Shown here piece after piece: positions 8,633 through 16,012 of a stretch of DNA of 64,000 nucleotides; within the stretch, counting starts at the first letter, position 1, and each line of letters opens with the position of its first letter. The DNA lies in contig CAVTIX010000016.1 of assembly GCA_963734725.1 (NCBI GenBank), forward strand, positions 1-64,000. Reading direction: 5' to 3'. The translations under genes and the position numbers were made by a program. Below the pieces are notes generated by a model that worked only from the letters and a program-made list of their open reading frames with translations, was not told the DNA's origin and did not search any database. The stretch is from DASXKD01 sp963734725 (GTDB lineage Bacteria > Actinomycetota > Actinomycetes > Streptosporangiales > Streptosporangiaceae).

Positions 8633-9862
8633 TTACCCCGGTACTGGGTCCCAGCCGCGCAGGTGCTGGACGGATTGGCGGTATTCCCACTCGATGGCGT
8701 CTTTGAGCAGGTGGGCCAGGCGCCCGCCGGTGGTGATGCCGGCGATGTCGGCGACCGCGCGGCGGGTGCCGACCGAGACGACGAACCCCTTGTCGTGGAA
8801 GGTGAACGCTTCCAGCGGCGTGCCGTTCAGCTCCGCGTGCAGGTTGCGGGCCACCGTCTCGCCCTCCTCCAGCGCCACCTGCGCCAGCGGGGGCAGCACG
8901 TGCCCGGTGCGCGGATCGGTCACCGACGCGAGGTCGCCGGCGACGTAGATGTCGGGCCGGTCCAGCACGCGCAGGTACCGGTCGACCTTGACGCGGCCGT
9001 TGTGGCCGGCCGGCAACCCCGAATCGGCCACGAGCTCGGGTGCTTTCACCCCACCGGCCCAGACGAACACGCCGCCCTCCACCAGCTGGCCGTCGGTGAG
9101 CTGGAAACCATCGGCGGTCGCGGCGGCGATGGTCGCGTTCGTGCGGACGGCAACCCCAAGGTCGGCAAGAATTTTGGCGGCCTTGCCGATCAGCTGCGGT
9201 GAGGACCCGGCCAAGATGGCCGGGCCCGCCTCGACAAGCTGCACGGCGGGCCGGTCCGGCGCCAAGCCGTGACCGCTGGCCACCATGGGCAGCACCTCGG
9301 CCAGTTCGCCGGCCAGTTCGACTCCGGTGGCGCCGCCGCCGCCGACCACCACGGTTGCCAGGCGGCGCTGCCGCCCAGGGTCGGTGGCGGCCGCGGCAGC
9401 CGTGAGCGCTTCGCTGACGGCCATCCACACCCGCTGAGCGTCGCTCGCCGAATACAGCGACAGCGCACGTTCGGCCAGGCCCGGGATGGCGAAGTCGTTG
9501 GGCCGGCTGCCGAGCGCGGCCACCAGCCGCCTCCAGCCGATCGGCCCGGCGCCGGTCAGCAGCCGCCGGCCGGCCAGGTCGAACCCAGTGATCTCGGCCT
9601 GGACGAAGCGGACCCGCGAGGCCAGCACATCCGGCAGCGGGATGCGCACCGCGCCGGCGTCGCGGGTCCCCCCGGCGACCCGGGGCAGCTCGGTGAGCGC
9701 CTGATGGTAGTCGTGCCGGTTGACCAGGGTCAGCATCACCTCCGGACGGCCGCGCAGCTTGGCCGCCAGGCGCAACGCGACGTGCAACCCGGCGTAGCCC
9801 GCGCCCGCGACCACGATCTGGCCGCCGCTCCCGGCGGCGGATGCATTCACCGCGTTCTTCAT
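8633..9862 (-). CDS. FAD/NAD(P)-dependent oxidoreductase, type II NADH dehydrogenase-like
   Basis: Flavoprotein of 409 residues with the FAD-binding motif VAGAGYAGLHVAL near residue 18, a second dinucleotide motif VVVGGGGATGVELAGEL near residue 170 for NADH, and DIYVAGDLASV near residue 300, where the flavin is held. This is the layout of NDH-2-type enzymes, which pass electrons from NADH to quinone without pumping protons. No C-terminal membrane helix is visible, so another electron acceptor is possible. Single gene; an inverted repeat lies about 80 bases upstream of the start. Confidence 0.85.
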   Translation of the reverse strand: MKNAVNASAAGSGGQIVVAGAGYAGLHVALRLAAKLRGRPEVMLTLVNRHDYHQALTELPRVAGGTRDAGAVRIPLPDVLASRVRFVQAEITGFDLAGRRLLTGAGPIGWRRLVAALGSRPNDFAIPGLAERALSLYSASDAQRVWMAVSEALTAAAAATDPGRQRRLATVVVGGGGATGVELAGELAEVLPMVASGHGLAPDRPAVQLVEAGPAILAGSSPQLIGKAAKILADLGVAVRTNATIAAATADGFQLTDGQLVEGGVFVWAGGVKAPELVADSGLPAGHNGRVKVDRYLRVLDRPDIYVAGDLASVTDPRTGHVLPPLAQVALEEGETVARNLHAELNGTPLEAFTFHDKGFVVSVGTRRAVADIAGITTGGRLAHLLKDAIEWEYRQSVQHLRGWDPVPG

Positions 9863-9941
9863 GTGCCCTCCCTTCCCAGGATGCCTGCCCGCCCCCCAAA
9901 GTGATTTTCCCTGCCGCCGCGCAGCCCAAAGGAAAAAAATC

Positions 9942-9956
9942 TATCGCATGACGATA
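9942..9956. promoter_or_regulatory. Inverted repeat TATCG-N5-CGATA
   Basis: A perfect 5-base inverted repeat with a 5-base spacer, in an unusually A/T-rich stretch (9930-9960) between the oxidoreductase start and the arfB stop. Its size and position suit a repressor operator for the oxidoreductase gene. No regulator is encoded next to it. Confidence 0.35.
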
Positions 9957-10017
9957 TAGTGGCCCGGCCGGTGACGCCGCCGGTGCCTCTGTTGTCGGCT
10001 CACAGGCGCGGATCTGG

Positions 10018-10452
10018 CTACTCGTCGAATCCCGGTCCGCGATTGCGCCGCAGGCGCTTGCGTTCTGAGGCGCGCCGCTTGGCCGCCAGCCTGCGCTCCC
10101 TGGCCGCACGGCTGGGCTTGGTGGGGCGCCGGGGCCGGGGCGGCGCGGCGGTCGCCTCGGTGAGCAGCGCGGACATCCGTTCCGCCGCGGCCTCACGGTT
10201 ACGCAGTTGCGACCTGGTCTCGGACGCGGTCACAGTCAGGATCCCGTCGGCCAGCCGGCCCGCAAGAGCCCGGAGCGCACGCTCTCGGTAGACCGGCGGC
10301 AACGCCGCGGAACCCTCCAGGTCGAAGGAGAGCTCGACGCGGCTGTCGGTGGTGTTCACCGACTGGCCGCCGGGCCCGGCCGACCGGGAGAACCGCCACG
10401 ACAGTTCCTCGGGCGGCAGGGTGATGCCGCGGACGGTGACGTCGAGGCTCAT
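10018..10452 (-). CDS. arfB: ArfB/YaeJ-type peptidyl-tRNA hydrolase (ribosome rescue)
   Basis: Release-factor-like protein of 144 residues. The catalytic GGQ motif lies in SAGPGGQSVNTT at residues 25-36, followed by the rest of the small RF-1 domain, and the protein ends in a long basic tail rich in Arg and Lys. In ArfB this tail enters the empty mRNA channel of stalled ribosomes so that the GGQ loop can hydrolyse the peptidyl-tRNA. Length and both key parts match the family. The stop-codon recognition domain of true release factors is absent, as expected. Confidence 0.92.
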   Translation of the reverse strand: MSLDVTVRGITLPPEELSWRFSRSAGPGGQSVNTTDSRVELSFDLEGSAALPPVYRERALRALAGRLADGILTVTASETRSQLRNREAAAERMSALLTEATAAPPRPRRPTKPSRAARERRLAAKRRASERKRLRRNRGPGFDE

Positions 10453-10480
10453 CTCATCTCATTGCCTCCCTCGCGGGCGT

Positions 10481-10533
10481 CGTGCCGGAGGCGCGCAGGC
10501 CAGCAGCGCGCTTGGTCGTGCCGGAGGCGCGCA
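10481..10533. repeat. Two copies of a 17-base direct repeat
   Basis: CGTGCCGGAGGCGCGCA occurs at 10481-10497 and again at 10517-10533 in the gap between arfB and the selenoprotein gene. No gene or clear terminator was recognised in this gap (10453-10645). Confidence 0.6.
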
Positions 10534-10645
10534 AACTGACAGCGCGGGAGGCGGGTCTTCGCCGCCGGGAAGCCGCGGCGCGGAGCGTTGCGGCGTTCTG
10601 CCCGGCGGCTGGGGCGTGACACTGCCCGCAGTTGACACAGGCGCC

Positions 10646-11179
10646 TCATTCAGCGTCGGGCCCGGCGGTCAGCGCGGTGAGCACGTCGGGAAACATGGCG
10701 TCGGCCCGGCCGGCCAGCTCATCGTCGGAGAGCAACTGGACGGGGTGCGGAATGTACAGCATGCGGGCGTCTGGCATGCCGAGCAGCCGCGCCTGGGCCA
10801 CTGCTTCGTCGGCGAACGGCGCCGTGGCGATGCCGACGGCCGGGATCCCCCGGCGCTCCAGGTGAACGAGGTCGCACAAACTGCACGACGTGCACGAGCC
10901 TCAATCGGCGAGAGCCTCCACGACCAGCCCGCCGCCGCTGGCGATCTCATCGATCAGCCCCAGCGCCGCGGGCTTGGAGAAGATCTCCTTGGTCGCGCGG
11001 GCCGTGCTGGCCCCGGCCGCCCGCAGCAGCGTTTCCATCCGGTCGAGGAATTCCGCGCCGCGATTCTTCCGGATGTCCAGCAGCACGACGTGCTGCCCCT
11101 GCACGTTCGCCGGGCGCGGCGCGAGCGGCGCCGCCGCCCTGACGCGCTCGTCGAACGGGCTCACGTAGTCAGCGGCCAT
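10646..11179 (-). CDS. UGSC-motif selenoprotein (in-frame UGA read as selenocysteine)
   Basis: Read as one gene of 178 codons, this frame contains a single TGA at 10903-10901. Translation on both sides fits one protein: VVEALAD, then the TGA codon, then GSCTSCSLCDLVHLE and GIPAVGIATAPF. The motif U-G-S-C is the hallmark of a known family of selenoproteins with this name, in which U is selenocysteine. A hairpin with a GU-containing loop starts 11 bases past the TGA, as bacterial SECIS elements do. The start at 11179 is supported by GGGAGGTGA seven bases upstream, overlapping the stop of the previous gene; a longer start at 11227 lacks this. The cysteine-rich region after U suggests thiol/selenol redox chemistry; the reaction is unknown. 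No selA, selB, selD or tRNA-Sec gene was seen in the window; they must lie elsewhere if this is correct. Confidence 0.85.
10871..10889 (-). promoter_or_regulatory. SECIS-like hairpin for UGA recoding
   Basis: On the transcript, GUCGUGC (10889-10883), loop AGUUU and GUGCGAC (10877-10871) form a 7-pair stem, two of the pairs G-U, with a G-U dinucleotide in the loop. It begins 11 bases after the UGA at 10903-10901. In Escherichia coli fdhF the SelB-binding hairpin has the same 11-base distance and needs G and U in its loop. Identified by eye; the fold is not computed. Confidence 0.6.
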
Positions 11180-11181
11180 GC

Positions 11182-12744
11182 TCACGTCACCTCCCGGGAG
11201 ACGATCTGCGATCCCATGCCGGTGCACGGGCCGAGAACAGCAGAGTAACGCCCGGCCTCACCACCGGCCACGAGCAGCACGATGGCTTCCAGCGATGCCC
11301 ACTTGGGCACCAGCGCGTCCGGCGCGGCCGCGTGCACGGCCGGGGTTGTCTCGCCGCGCCGCAACTGCCCGGCCGGCTTGCGCACCGCGTCGAACATAAA
11401 CTGGCGCAGCCGCTGCTTGGTCCACCCGGCATCGCGGAACATCTGCGCGTGCTCGGGGCAGATCACGAACACCGACGGGTCCGCCAGCGGCCACCAGTTT
11501 GTGCTCCAGGCGCTGGCCGCGGCCCAGGCGAGGATGTAGGCCAGGTCCTCGGGGGTCCGGCTGCGGTGGTCGGAGATGGACAACGGCGCATCGCTGCCGA
11601 TGACCGTGACCACCGACTGGCCCGGCGCAAAACCGCGCTCCACGTGCAGCGGCGCCCACGGGCTCACCTCTTCGTCCTCCGCGATGCAGAAGCCGAGCTT
11701 GCCCATGTGCCCGAGGGTGGCCCGGTCCATCGCGCCGGGCATCGCCCCGCCGGTGAGCGAGACCAGCAGCCGCACCGCCCGGCCGATGGTGAGATTCGCC
11801 CGGAACCCCGGGCCGAGCGCGCCCATGCCGCTGTTCAGCCCGATCGCCTCGCGCACCGGCCCGTTGACCACGACAAGCTGCCCGGCCGGCTGAGTGGTCA
11901 CCGCCTGGCCGTGCAGGTTGAACGCCGGGTCGAGCACGGCCCGCGCGGCCGCGGCCACCACGGGGAAGTACGCCGGGCGGCAGCCGGCCAGGACGGCGCA
12001 GGCGGCCACCCGCGCCAGCGTGGCCTCACCCATGGCCGGCGGGACCAGGCCAAGCGACTCACCGCCGTCCCGCCCGCCGAGCATGGCCTCGACGCGCTCC
12101 GCGGTGGGCGGGATCACCGGCAGGCCGTCGGTCCAGCCGCGCTCGAACATCTCCTCCGGCTCGTCGCCGCCCTGGCCGGACATCGCCGCCGCCAGTTCCG
12201 GGTCGATGGCAGCCTTGGATGAACAGCCCGGCTTGCTCAGCGGCTCGGCCTCGGGCGGCGCCGCGAGCGCGGCCCCCAGCCCCTGCCCCGCCTCGTACAG
12301 CAGGCTGGCCAGGGCGCGCTGGTCCCAGCCCGTGACGGTACCGGCGACCAGCCCGCCGCGGCCGACGAGCACGGTGGTGGGCACCGTGGCCACCCGGTAG
12401 GCCCGCGACGCCGGATACGGCGGTTCCTGCGCGGCCACCTGGCCAGTCCAGCCGAGGCGGCGCGCGGTGCGGATCGCGAGGTCCAGCGGGTCCTCGAAGA
12501 TGGCGATGGCGGTCAGCCCGGCCCGCGCCCAGGACTGGCACAGCGGGCCGAGCCGGCGCAGCGCCAGCGCCGAAGTGGGGCAGTGCTCGGACACGAAGAC
12601 CAGCAGCGCGCCGCCGTCCGCGGTGAGCCCGCCGACAGTGATCCGCCCAGGACCGGTCCCACGCACGGCCAGCTCCGGGGCCGGGCCGCGGCCCGTCCCG
12701 GCGCCGCAGCCATCGCCGCCGTCTGCCATCCGTGCCGGCTTCAT
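11182..12744 (-). CDS. Thioredoxin-fold protein fused to a large unknown domain, selenoprotein partner
   Basis: Protein of 520 residues. The first ~150 look like a thioredoxin/TlpA fold, with VFVSEHCPTSALALRRL placing a CxxS motif after the first strand and VATVPTTVLVG carrying the cis-proline. The remaining ~350 residues, starting near GWTDGLPVIPPTAERVEAML, belong to a family I recognise only as uncharacterised; SKPGCSSK and GPCTGMG add further cysteines. Its stop lies 3 bases before the selenoprotein start and supplies that gene's ribosome site, so the two are an operon and probably one redox system. It is divergent from the cobalamin-controlled importer, with about 150 bases between its start and the riboswitch. 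Function unknown. Confidence 0.65.
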   Translation of the reverse strand: MKPARMADGGDGCGAGTGRGPAPELAVRGTGPGRITVGGLTADGGALLVFVSEHCPTSALALRRLGPLCQSWARAGLTAIAIFEDPLDLAIRTARRLGWTGQVAAQEPPYPASRAYRVATVPTTVLVGRGGLVAGTVTGWDQRALASLLYEAGQGLGAALAAPPEAEPLSKPGCSSKAAIDPELAAAMSGQGGDEPEEMFERGWTDGLPVIPPTAERVEAMLGGRDGGESLGLVPPAMGEATLARVAACAVLAGCRPAYFPVVAAAARAVLDPAFNLHGQAVTTQPAGQLVVVNGPVREAIGLNSGMGALGPGFRANLTIGRAVRLLVSLTGGAMPGAMDRATLGHMGKLGFCIAEDEEVSPWAPLHVERGFAPGQSVVTVIGSDAPLSISDHRSRTPEDLAYILAWAAASAWSTNWWPLADPSVFVICPEHAQMFRDAGWTKQRLRQFMFDAVRKPAGQLRRGETTPAVHAAAPDALVPKWASLEAIVLLVAGGEAGRYSAVLGPCTGMGSQIVSREVT

Positions 12745-12894
12745 CGTTCAGGGTCAACGGTGGCCGGTGCGCCGGCGATTCCCGGCCCGCTCCCCAGTTG
12801 TGGTGGCCGCCGAACGCCCGGCAGGCGCCCGGGGATGGCGGCGCGGTGCTTGACGCCGGCCCATCCGCGCCATAGCGTGACGCTGCCGCGGCCG

Positions 12895-13003
12895 AAGATC
12901 GCGGTGGTGCAGTTCTAGCGAAGTCCGGTGAGATTCCGGCGCTGTCCCGCAACGGTGGTCCCCCTTCGGGGGCGAGCCCGGTCGCCTGTGCTGTGCCGAC
13001 GAC
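12895..13003 (+). promoter_or_regulatory. Cobalamin riboswitch
   Basis: The conserved B12-box region is readable: AAGTCCGGTGAGATTCCGG at 12921-12939, then GCTGTCCCGCAACGGT (12940-12955), preceded by GGTGGTGC and followed by a hairpin CCCCC-TTCG-GGGG and GAGCCCGGTCGCCTG, the usual 3' part. It sits directly before a FecCD-type permease gene. In this class, adenosylcobalamin binding shuts off the downstream genes, which supports reading the transporter as a vitamin B12 or corrinoid importer. The outer boundaries are approximate. Confidence 0.9.
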
Positions 13004-13033
13004 ATGGCCCTCGAGGGAAGGGCGGTGCGTGGG

Positions 13034-14098
13034 GTGCCTCACCTGTCCCAGCGCCCGGCGACCATGTCGGCTGGTCGGCTTCCGCTGCCTGCCGTGCTGC
13101 TGGTGGGTGCCACGCTCCTGCTGGTGAGCATGGTCTTGGGCGTGGCTATCGGCTCGGTGCCGCTCAGCCCGCAAGCCGTCCTGCGGGTGATCGTGGATCA
13201 TCTGGCCGGCCAGCCCAGCAACAGCGTGGCCGACGCGATCGTCTGGGATATCCGGCTGCCGCGCGTGCTGCTGGCCGCTCTCGTCGGGGCGACGCTGGCC
13301 ACCGCTGGGACCGTGGTCCAGGTCCTGGTCCGCAACGCGCTCGCCGATCCGTTCCTGCTCGGCGTGTCCTCCGGCGCCAGCGTTGGCGCGACCTCCGTTC
13401 TGCTGTTCGGCGCGTTCGCCTCGCTCGGCGCCTGGGCGGTCTCGGCTGGCAGCGTCCTGGGCGCGCTGGGCGCGATGGGCGCGGTGTTCCTGGTCTCACG
13501 CCAGGAGCGGGCGCTGTCACCGACCCAGCTGATCTTGTGTGGCGTGGTGCTGTCGGCACTGTTCGAATCGGTGACCAGCTTCCTGATCTTCCGCGGCAAC
13601 CCGCAAGCGACACAGGCCGTGCTGTTCTGGCTGCTCGGCTCGTTCGGCCTGGCCACTTGGCAGCAGCTGCCGATCCCCGCGATCGTGCTCGCCGCCGCCA
13701 TGGCCTACCTGCTCGCCCAGGGCCGCTCCATGAACGCGCTGGCCCTGGGCGCAGGATCCGCGGCCGCGCTGGGGGTCGACGTGCACCGGCTGCGCCGTGA
13801 CCTTTTCATCGTCACCTCGCTGATGGCCGGGGTCGCGGTCGCGGTCAGCGGCGTGATCGGCTTCGTGGGCCTGGTGGTCCCGCATATCGTTCGCCTGATC
13901 GTCGGTTCGGAGCACCGCCGGGTGCTGCCGGCCGGGATGCTGTTCGGCGCGTCTTTCATGGTGCTCGGCGACCTGCTCGCCCGGGTGATCGTCGCGCCGC
14001 AGGAAATGCCGATCGGCGTGATCACCGCGTTCATCGGCGCGCCGCTGCTGATCGTGCTCATCCGGCACCGCCCCTACCAGTACGGGGCGGCCGGATGA
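13034..14098 (+). CDS. btuC: FecCD-type ABC permease, cobalamin importer (BtuC-like)
   Basis: Membrane permease of about 354 residues with around ten hydrophobic segments and the family motifs RLPRVLLAALVGATLATAG, NALADPFLLGVSSGAS and GVIGFVGLVVPHI, the last being the loop that touches the ATPase. First gene after the cobalamin riboswitch, so it probably takes up B12 or other corrinoids rather than siderophores. Start uncertain: GTG 13034 lies behind the purine-rich GAGGGAAGGG, ATG 13064 gives the most typical N-terminus, and ATG 13004 falls at the riboswitch edge with no ribosome site. Its stop overlaps the ATPase start by four bases. Confidence 0.85.
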   Translation: MPHLSQRPATMSAGRLPLPAVLLVGATLLLVSMVLGVAIGSVPLSPQAVLRVIVDHLAGQPSNSVADAIVWDIRLPRVLLAALVGATLATAGTVVQVLVRNALADPFLLGVSSGASVGATSVLLFGAFASLGAWAVSAGSVLGALGAMGAVFLVSRQERALSPTQLILCGVVLSALFESVTSFLIFRGNPQATQAVLFWLLGSFGLATWQQLPIPAIVLAAAMAYLLAQGRSMNALALGAGSAAALGVDVHRLRRDLFIVTSLMAGVAVAVSGVIGFVGLVVPHIVRLIVGSEHRRVLPAGMLFGASFMVLGDLLARVIVAPQEMPIGVITAFIGAPLLIVLIRHRPYQYGAAG

Positions 14099-16011
14099 GC
14101 CTGGAACTGCGCGACTTGTGCGTGGACATCGCGGGCCGGCGAATCGTCACGGGCATCGGCTTCACCGTCCCGGACCGGACCTTCGCCGGGCTGCTGGGGC
14201 CGAACGGCAGCGGGAAGTCCACCATCCTCAAGGCCATCTACCGCGCCTACCGGCCAGCCGCCGGGCAGGTGCTCGTGGACGGGCGGGACCTGCTGACGCT
14301 GCGGCCCAGGGACGCGAGCCGGCGGATCGCCGTGGTCACCCAGGAATTCACCCTCGAATTCGACTTCACCGTAGCGGAGCTGGTCATGATCGGCCGAACC
14401 CCGCACAAGCGGGCCTTTGACCGGGACGACGACACCGACCGGGCGGTCACCGAGCAGGCCATCGAGCGCGTCGGCTGCGAGCGCCTGGCCCATCGCGGGT
14501 TCAACACCCTGTCCGGCGGCGAGAAACAGCGGGTGCTGATAGCCCGGGCCCTGGCCCAGGGCGCCGACCACCTGATCCTGGACGAGCCGACCAGCCACCT
14601 CGACATCCGCTATCAGGTCGAGATCTTGGAACTCGTCGCCGGTCTCGGCGTCACCGTCCTGGCCGCCATCCACGACATCAGCCTCGCCGCGCTGTTCTGC
14701 GACGCCGTTCACCTGATCACCGACGGGCAGCTGATCGGCGGCGGGCCGCCCGAAGAGGTGCTCACCGCGGCTACCGTGCGCGCCGCATACGGCGCCGACG
14801 TGCTCGTCATCGACCATCCCGAGACCGGAAAACCGCACCTGATCCCGCGCCGGGCCCGCCACCTGGACCGGCCTGCCCCGCAGGGCTCACCCACCCCGGA
14901 TTCCGCCGGACGCGGCCGGCCACTGAAAGGAGACCCAATGCGGCTCTCACCGCCTTCCCGGTTCCGCGGCTGTGCCTGGCGCGGGGGCGTGCCCGCTGTA
15001 GTGCTCCTCGCGGCCTGTGCCGCACTCGCCGCCTGCGGCGCCTCCGACGCGCCCGAAGCCACCTCCGCGCCCGCAACTCACGCTGGCTATCCCGTCACGG
15101 TGACCAGTTGCGGCGTCCCGGTCACCTACGACCGGGCCCCGGCGCGGACCGTATCCAACGACATCAACACCACCGAAGACATGCTCGCGCTCGGCCTGGA
15201 GTCACGCATGGCCGGGACCTTCGGCGTCACCGGAGACGGCCCGGCCGGCCACCCGGTACCCGCCCCTTACCTGGCCAGCTTCCGCAAGGTACGCCAGGTC
15301 TCCCCCGACTACTTCACCCGCGAAGAACTCGTCGCCCTGCACCCCGACTTCCTGTTCGCCGGCTGGGACTACGGCCTGCAGCAGGGCACCAGCCTCACCC
15401 CGGCGGGCCTGGCCCAGTTCGGCATCAAAACGCTGGTCCTGACCGAGTCCTGCGCCCGCGTCCACCAGGGCATCGACTCGGTCAGCATCAACGACACCTA
15501 CACCGACCTGCGCAACCTCGGCGAGATCTTCAACGTCCGCGCGAAGGCCCGGCAGGTCATCGCCGCCATGCAGCACCAGGTGGCCGCCGCGCACGCCAAG
15601 GTAGCCGGGCTCAAGCCGGTCACGGTCTTCGACTACGACAGCGGCCAGGCGGCCCCGTTCACCGGCGCTGGCCTGGCCATACCGACCGCCCTGATCACCC
15701 TCGCGGGCGGGACCAACGTCTTCGCCAGCCTCAAGCAGAGTTTCACCTCGGTGTCCTGGGAGCAGGTCGTCAGCAAAGACCCGCAATGCATCATCATCAA
15801 CGACTACGGCACGCCCACCGCCGCCCAGAAAGAGAAGTTCCTGGAGACCAGCCCGATCACCCGCAACCTCACCGCGGTCAAGCACCGCTGCTTCCTCCCG
15901 CTCAGCTACGACGAGATCACCCCCGGGCCGCGCAATGCGGTGGCCGTCACAGCGATCGCCCGCTGGCTGCACCCGGCCGCCTTCGGGCTGCCCCCGGACG
16001 GCGCCCCCTGA
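14095..16011 (+). CDS. btuD: ABC importer ATPase (BtuD-like) fused in frame to its binding protein
   Basis: Residues 1 to about 260 form a FecE/BtuD-type ATPase with Walker A GPNGSGKST, Q-loop VVTQEF, signature LSGGEKQR, Walker B HLILDEP and H-loop IHDIS. Instead of stopping, the frame runs through a 20-residue linker into the lipoprotein start at 14938 and ends at 16011, giving 638 residues. A cytoplasmic ATPase joined to a protein with an export signal is topologically odd. A TGA at 14924-14926, just before the ribosome site of the binding-protein gene, is one base out of frame, so a single indel could have removed the ATPase stop. The four-base overlap with the permease shows coupling upstream. 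Confidence 0.8.
   Translation: MSLELRDLCVDIAGRRIVTGIGFTVPDRTFAGLLGPNGSGKSTILKAIYRAYRPAAGQVLVDGRDLLTLRPRDASRRIAVVTQEFTLEFDFTVAELVMIGRTPHKRAFDRDDDTDRAVTEQAIERVGCERLAHRGFNTLSGGEKQRVLIARALAQGADHLILDEPTSHLDIRYQVEILELVAGLGVTVLAAIHDISLAALFCDAVHLITDGQLIGGGPPEEVLTAATVRAAYGADVLVIDHPETGKPHLIPRRARHLDRPAPQGSPTPDSAGRGRPLKGDPMRLSPPSRFRGCAWRGGVPAVVLLAACAALAACGASDAPEATSAPATHAGYPVTVTSCGVPVTYDRAPARTVSNDINTTEDMLALGLESRMAGTFGVTGDGPAGHPVPAPYLASFRKVRQVSPDYFTREELVALHPDFLFAGWDYGLQQGTSLTPAGLAQFGIKTLVLTESCARVHQGIDSVSINDTYTDLRNLGEIFNVRAKARQVIAAMQHQVAAAHAKVAGLKPVTVFDYDSGQAAPFTGAGLAIPTALITLAGGTNVFASLKQSFTSVSWEQVVSKDPQCIIINDYGTPTAAQKEKFLETSPITRNLTAVKHRCFLPLSYDEITPGPRNAVAVTAIARWLHPAAFGLPPDGAP
14938..16011 (+). CDS. btuF: Cobalamin/siderophore-type substrate-binding lipoprotein (BtuF-like)
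   Basis: Internal start of the fused frame: AAAGGAG six to seven bases before ATG 14938 gives a 357-residue protein with its own lipoprotein signal (hydrophobic core, then LAACGAS as lipobox). The mature part has the two lobes of a FecB/BtuF protein: VTVTSCGVPVTYDRAP, NTTEDMLALGL, and in the second lobe ITLAGGTNVFA and VVSKDPQCIIINDY. It would capture the ligand outside the membrane and deliver it to the permease. I expect most functional protein to come from this start. Confidence 0.85.
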   Translation: MRLSPPSRFRGCAWRGGVPAVVLLAACAALAACGASDAPEATSAPATHAGYPVTVTSCGVPVTYDRAPARTVSNDINTTEDMLALGLESRMAGTFGVTGDGPAGHPVPAPYLASFRKVRQVSPDYFTREELVALHPDFLFAGWDYGLQQGTSLTPAGLAQFGIKTLVLTESCARVHQGIDSVSINDTYTDLRNLGEIFNVRAKARQVIAAMQHQVAAAHAKVAGLKPVTVFDYDSGQAAPFTGAGLAIPTALITLAGGTNVFASLKQSFTSVSWEQVVSKDPQCIIINDYGTPTAAQKEKFLETSPITRNLTAVKHRCFLPLSYDEITPGPRNAVAVTAIARWLHPAAFGLPPDGAP

Positions 16012-16012
16012 C

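Noticed and set aside
10901..11227. Separate short gene ending at the TGA at 10901
   Set aside because: Sequence past the TGA continues the same protein family with U-G-S-C, and the downstream frame has no ribosome site or start of its own.
12958..12972. CCCCC-TTCG-GGGG hairpin as a terminator
   Set aside because: It falls inside the cobalamin riboswitch, where a peripheral stem is expected.
13517..14068. Minus-strand frame opposite the BtuC-like permease
   Set aside because: His/Arg/Glu-rich antisense translation with no motif; the plus-strand permease is clear.
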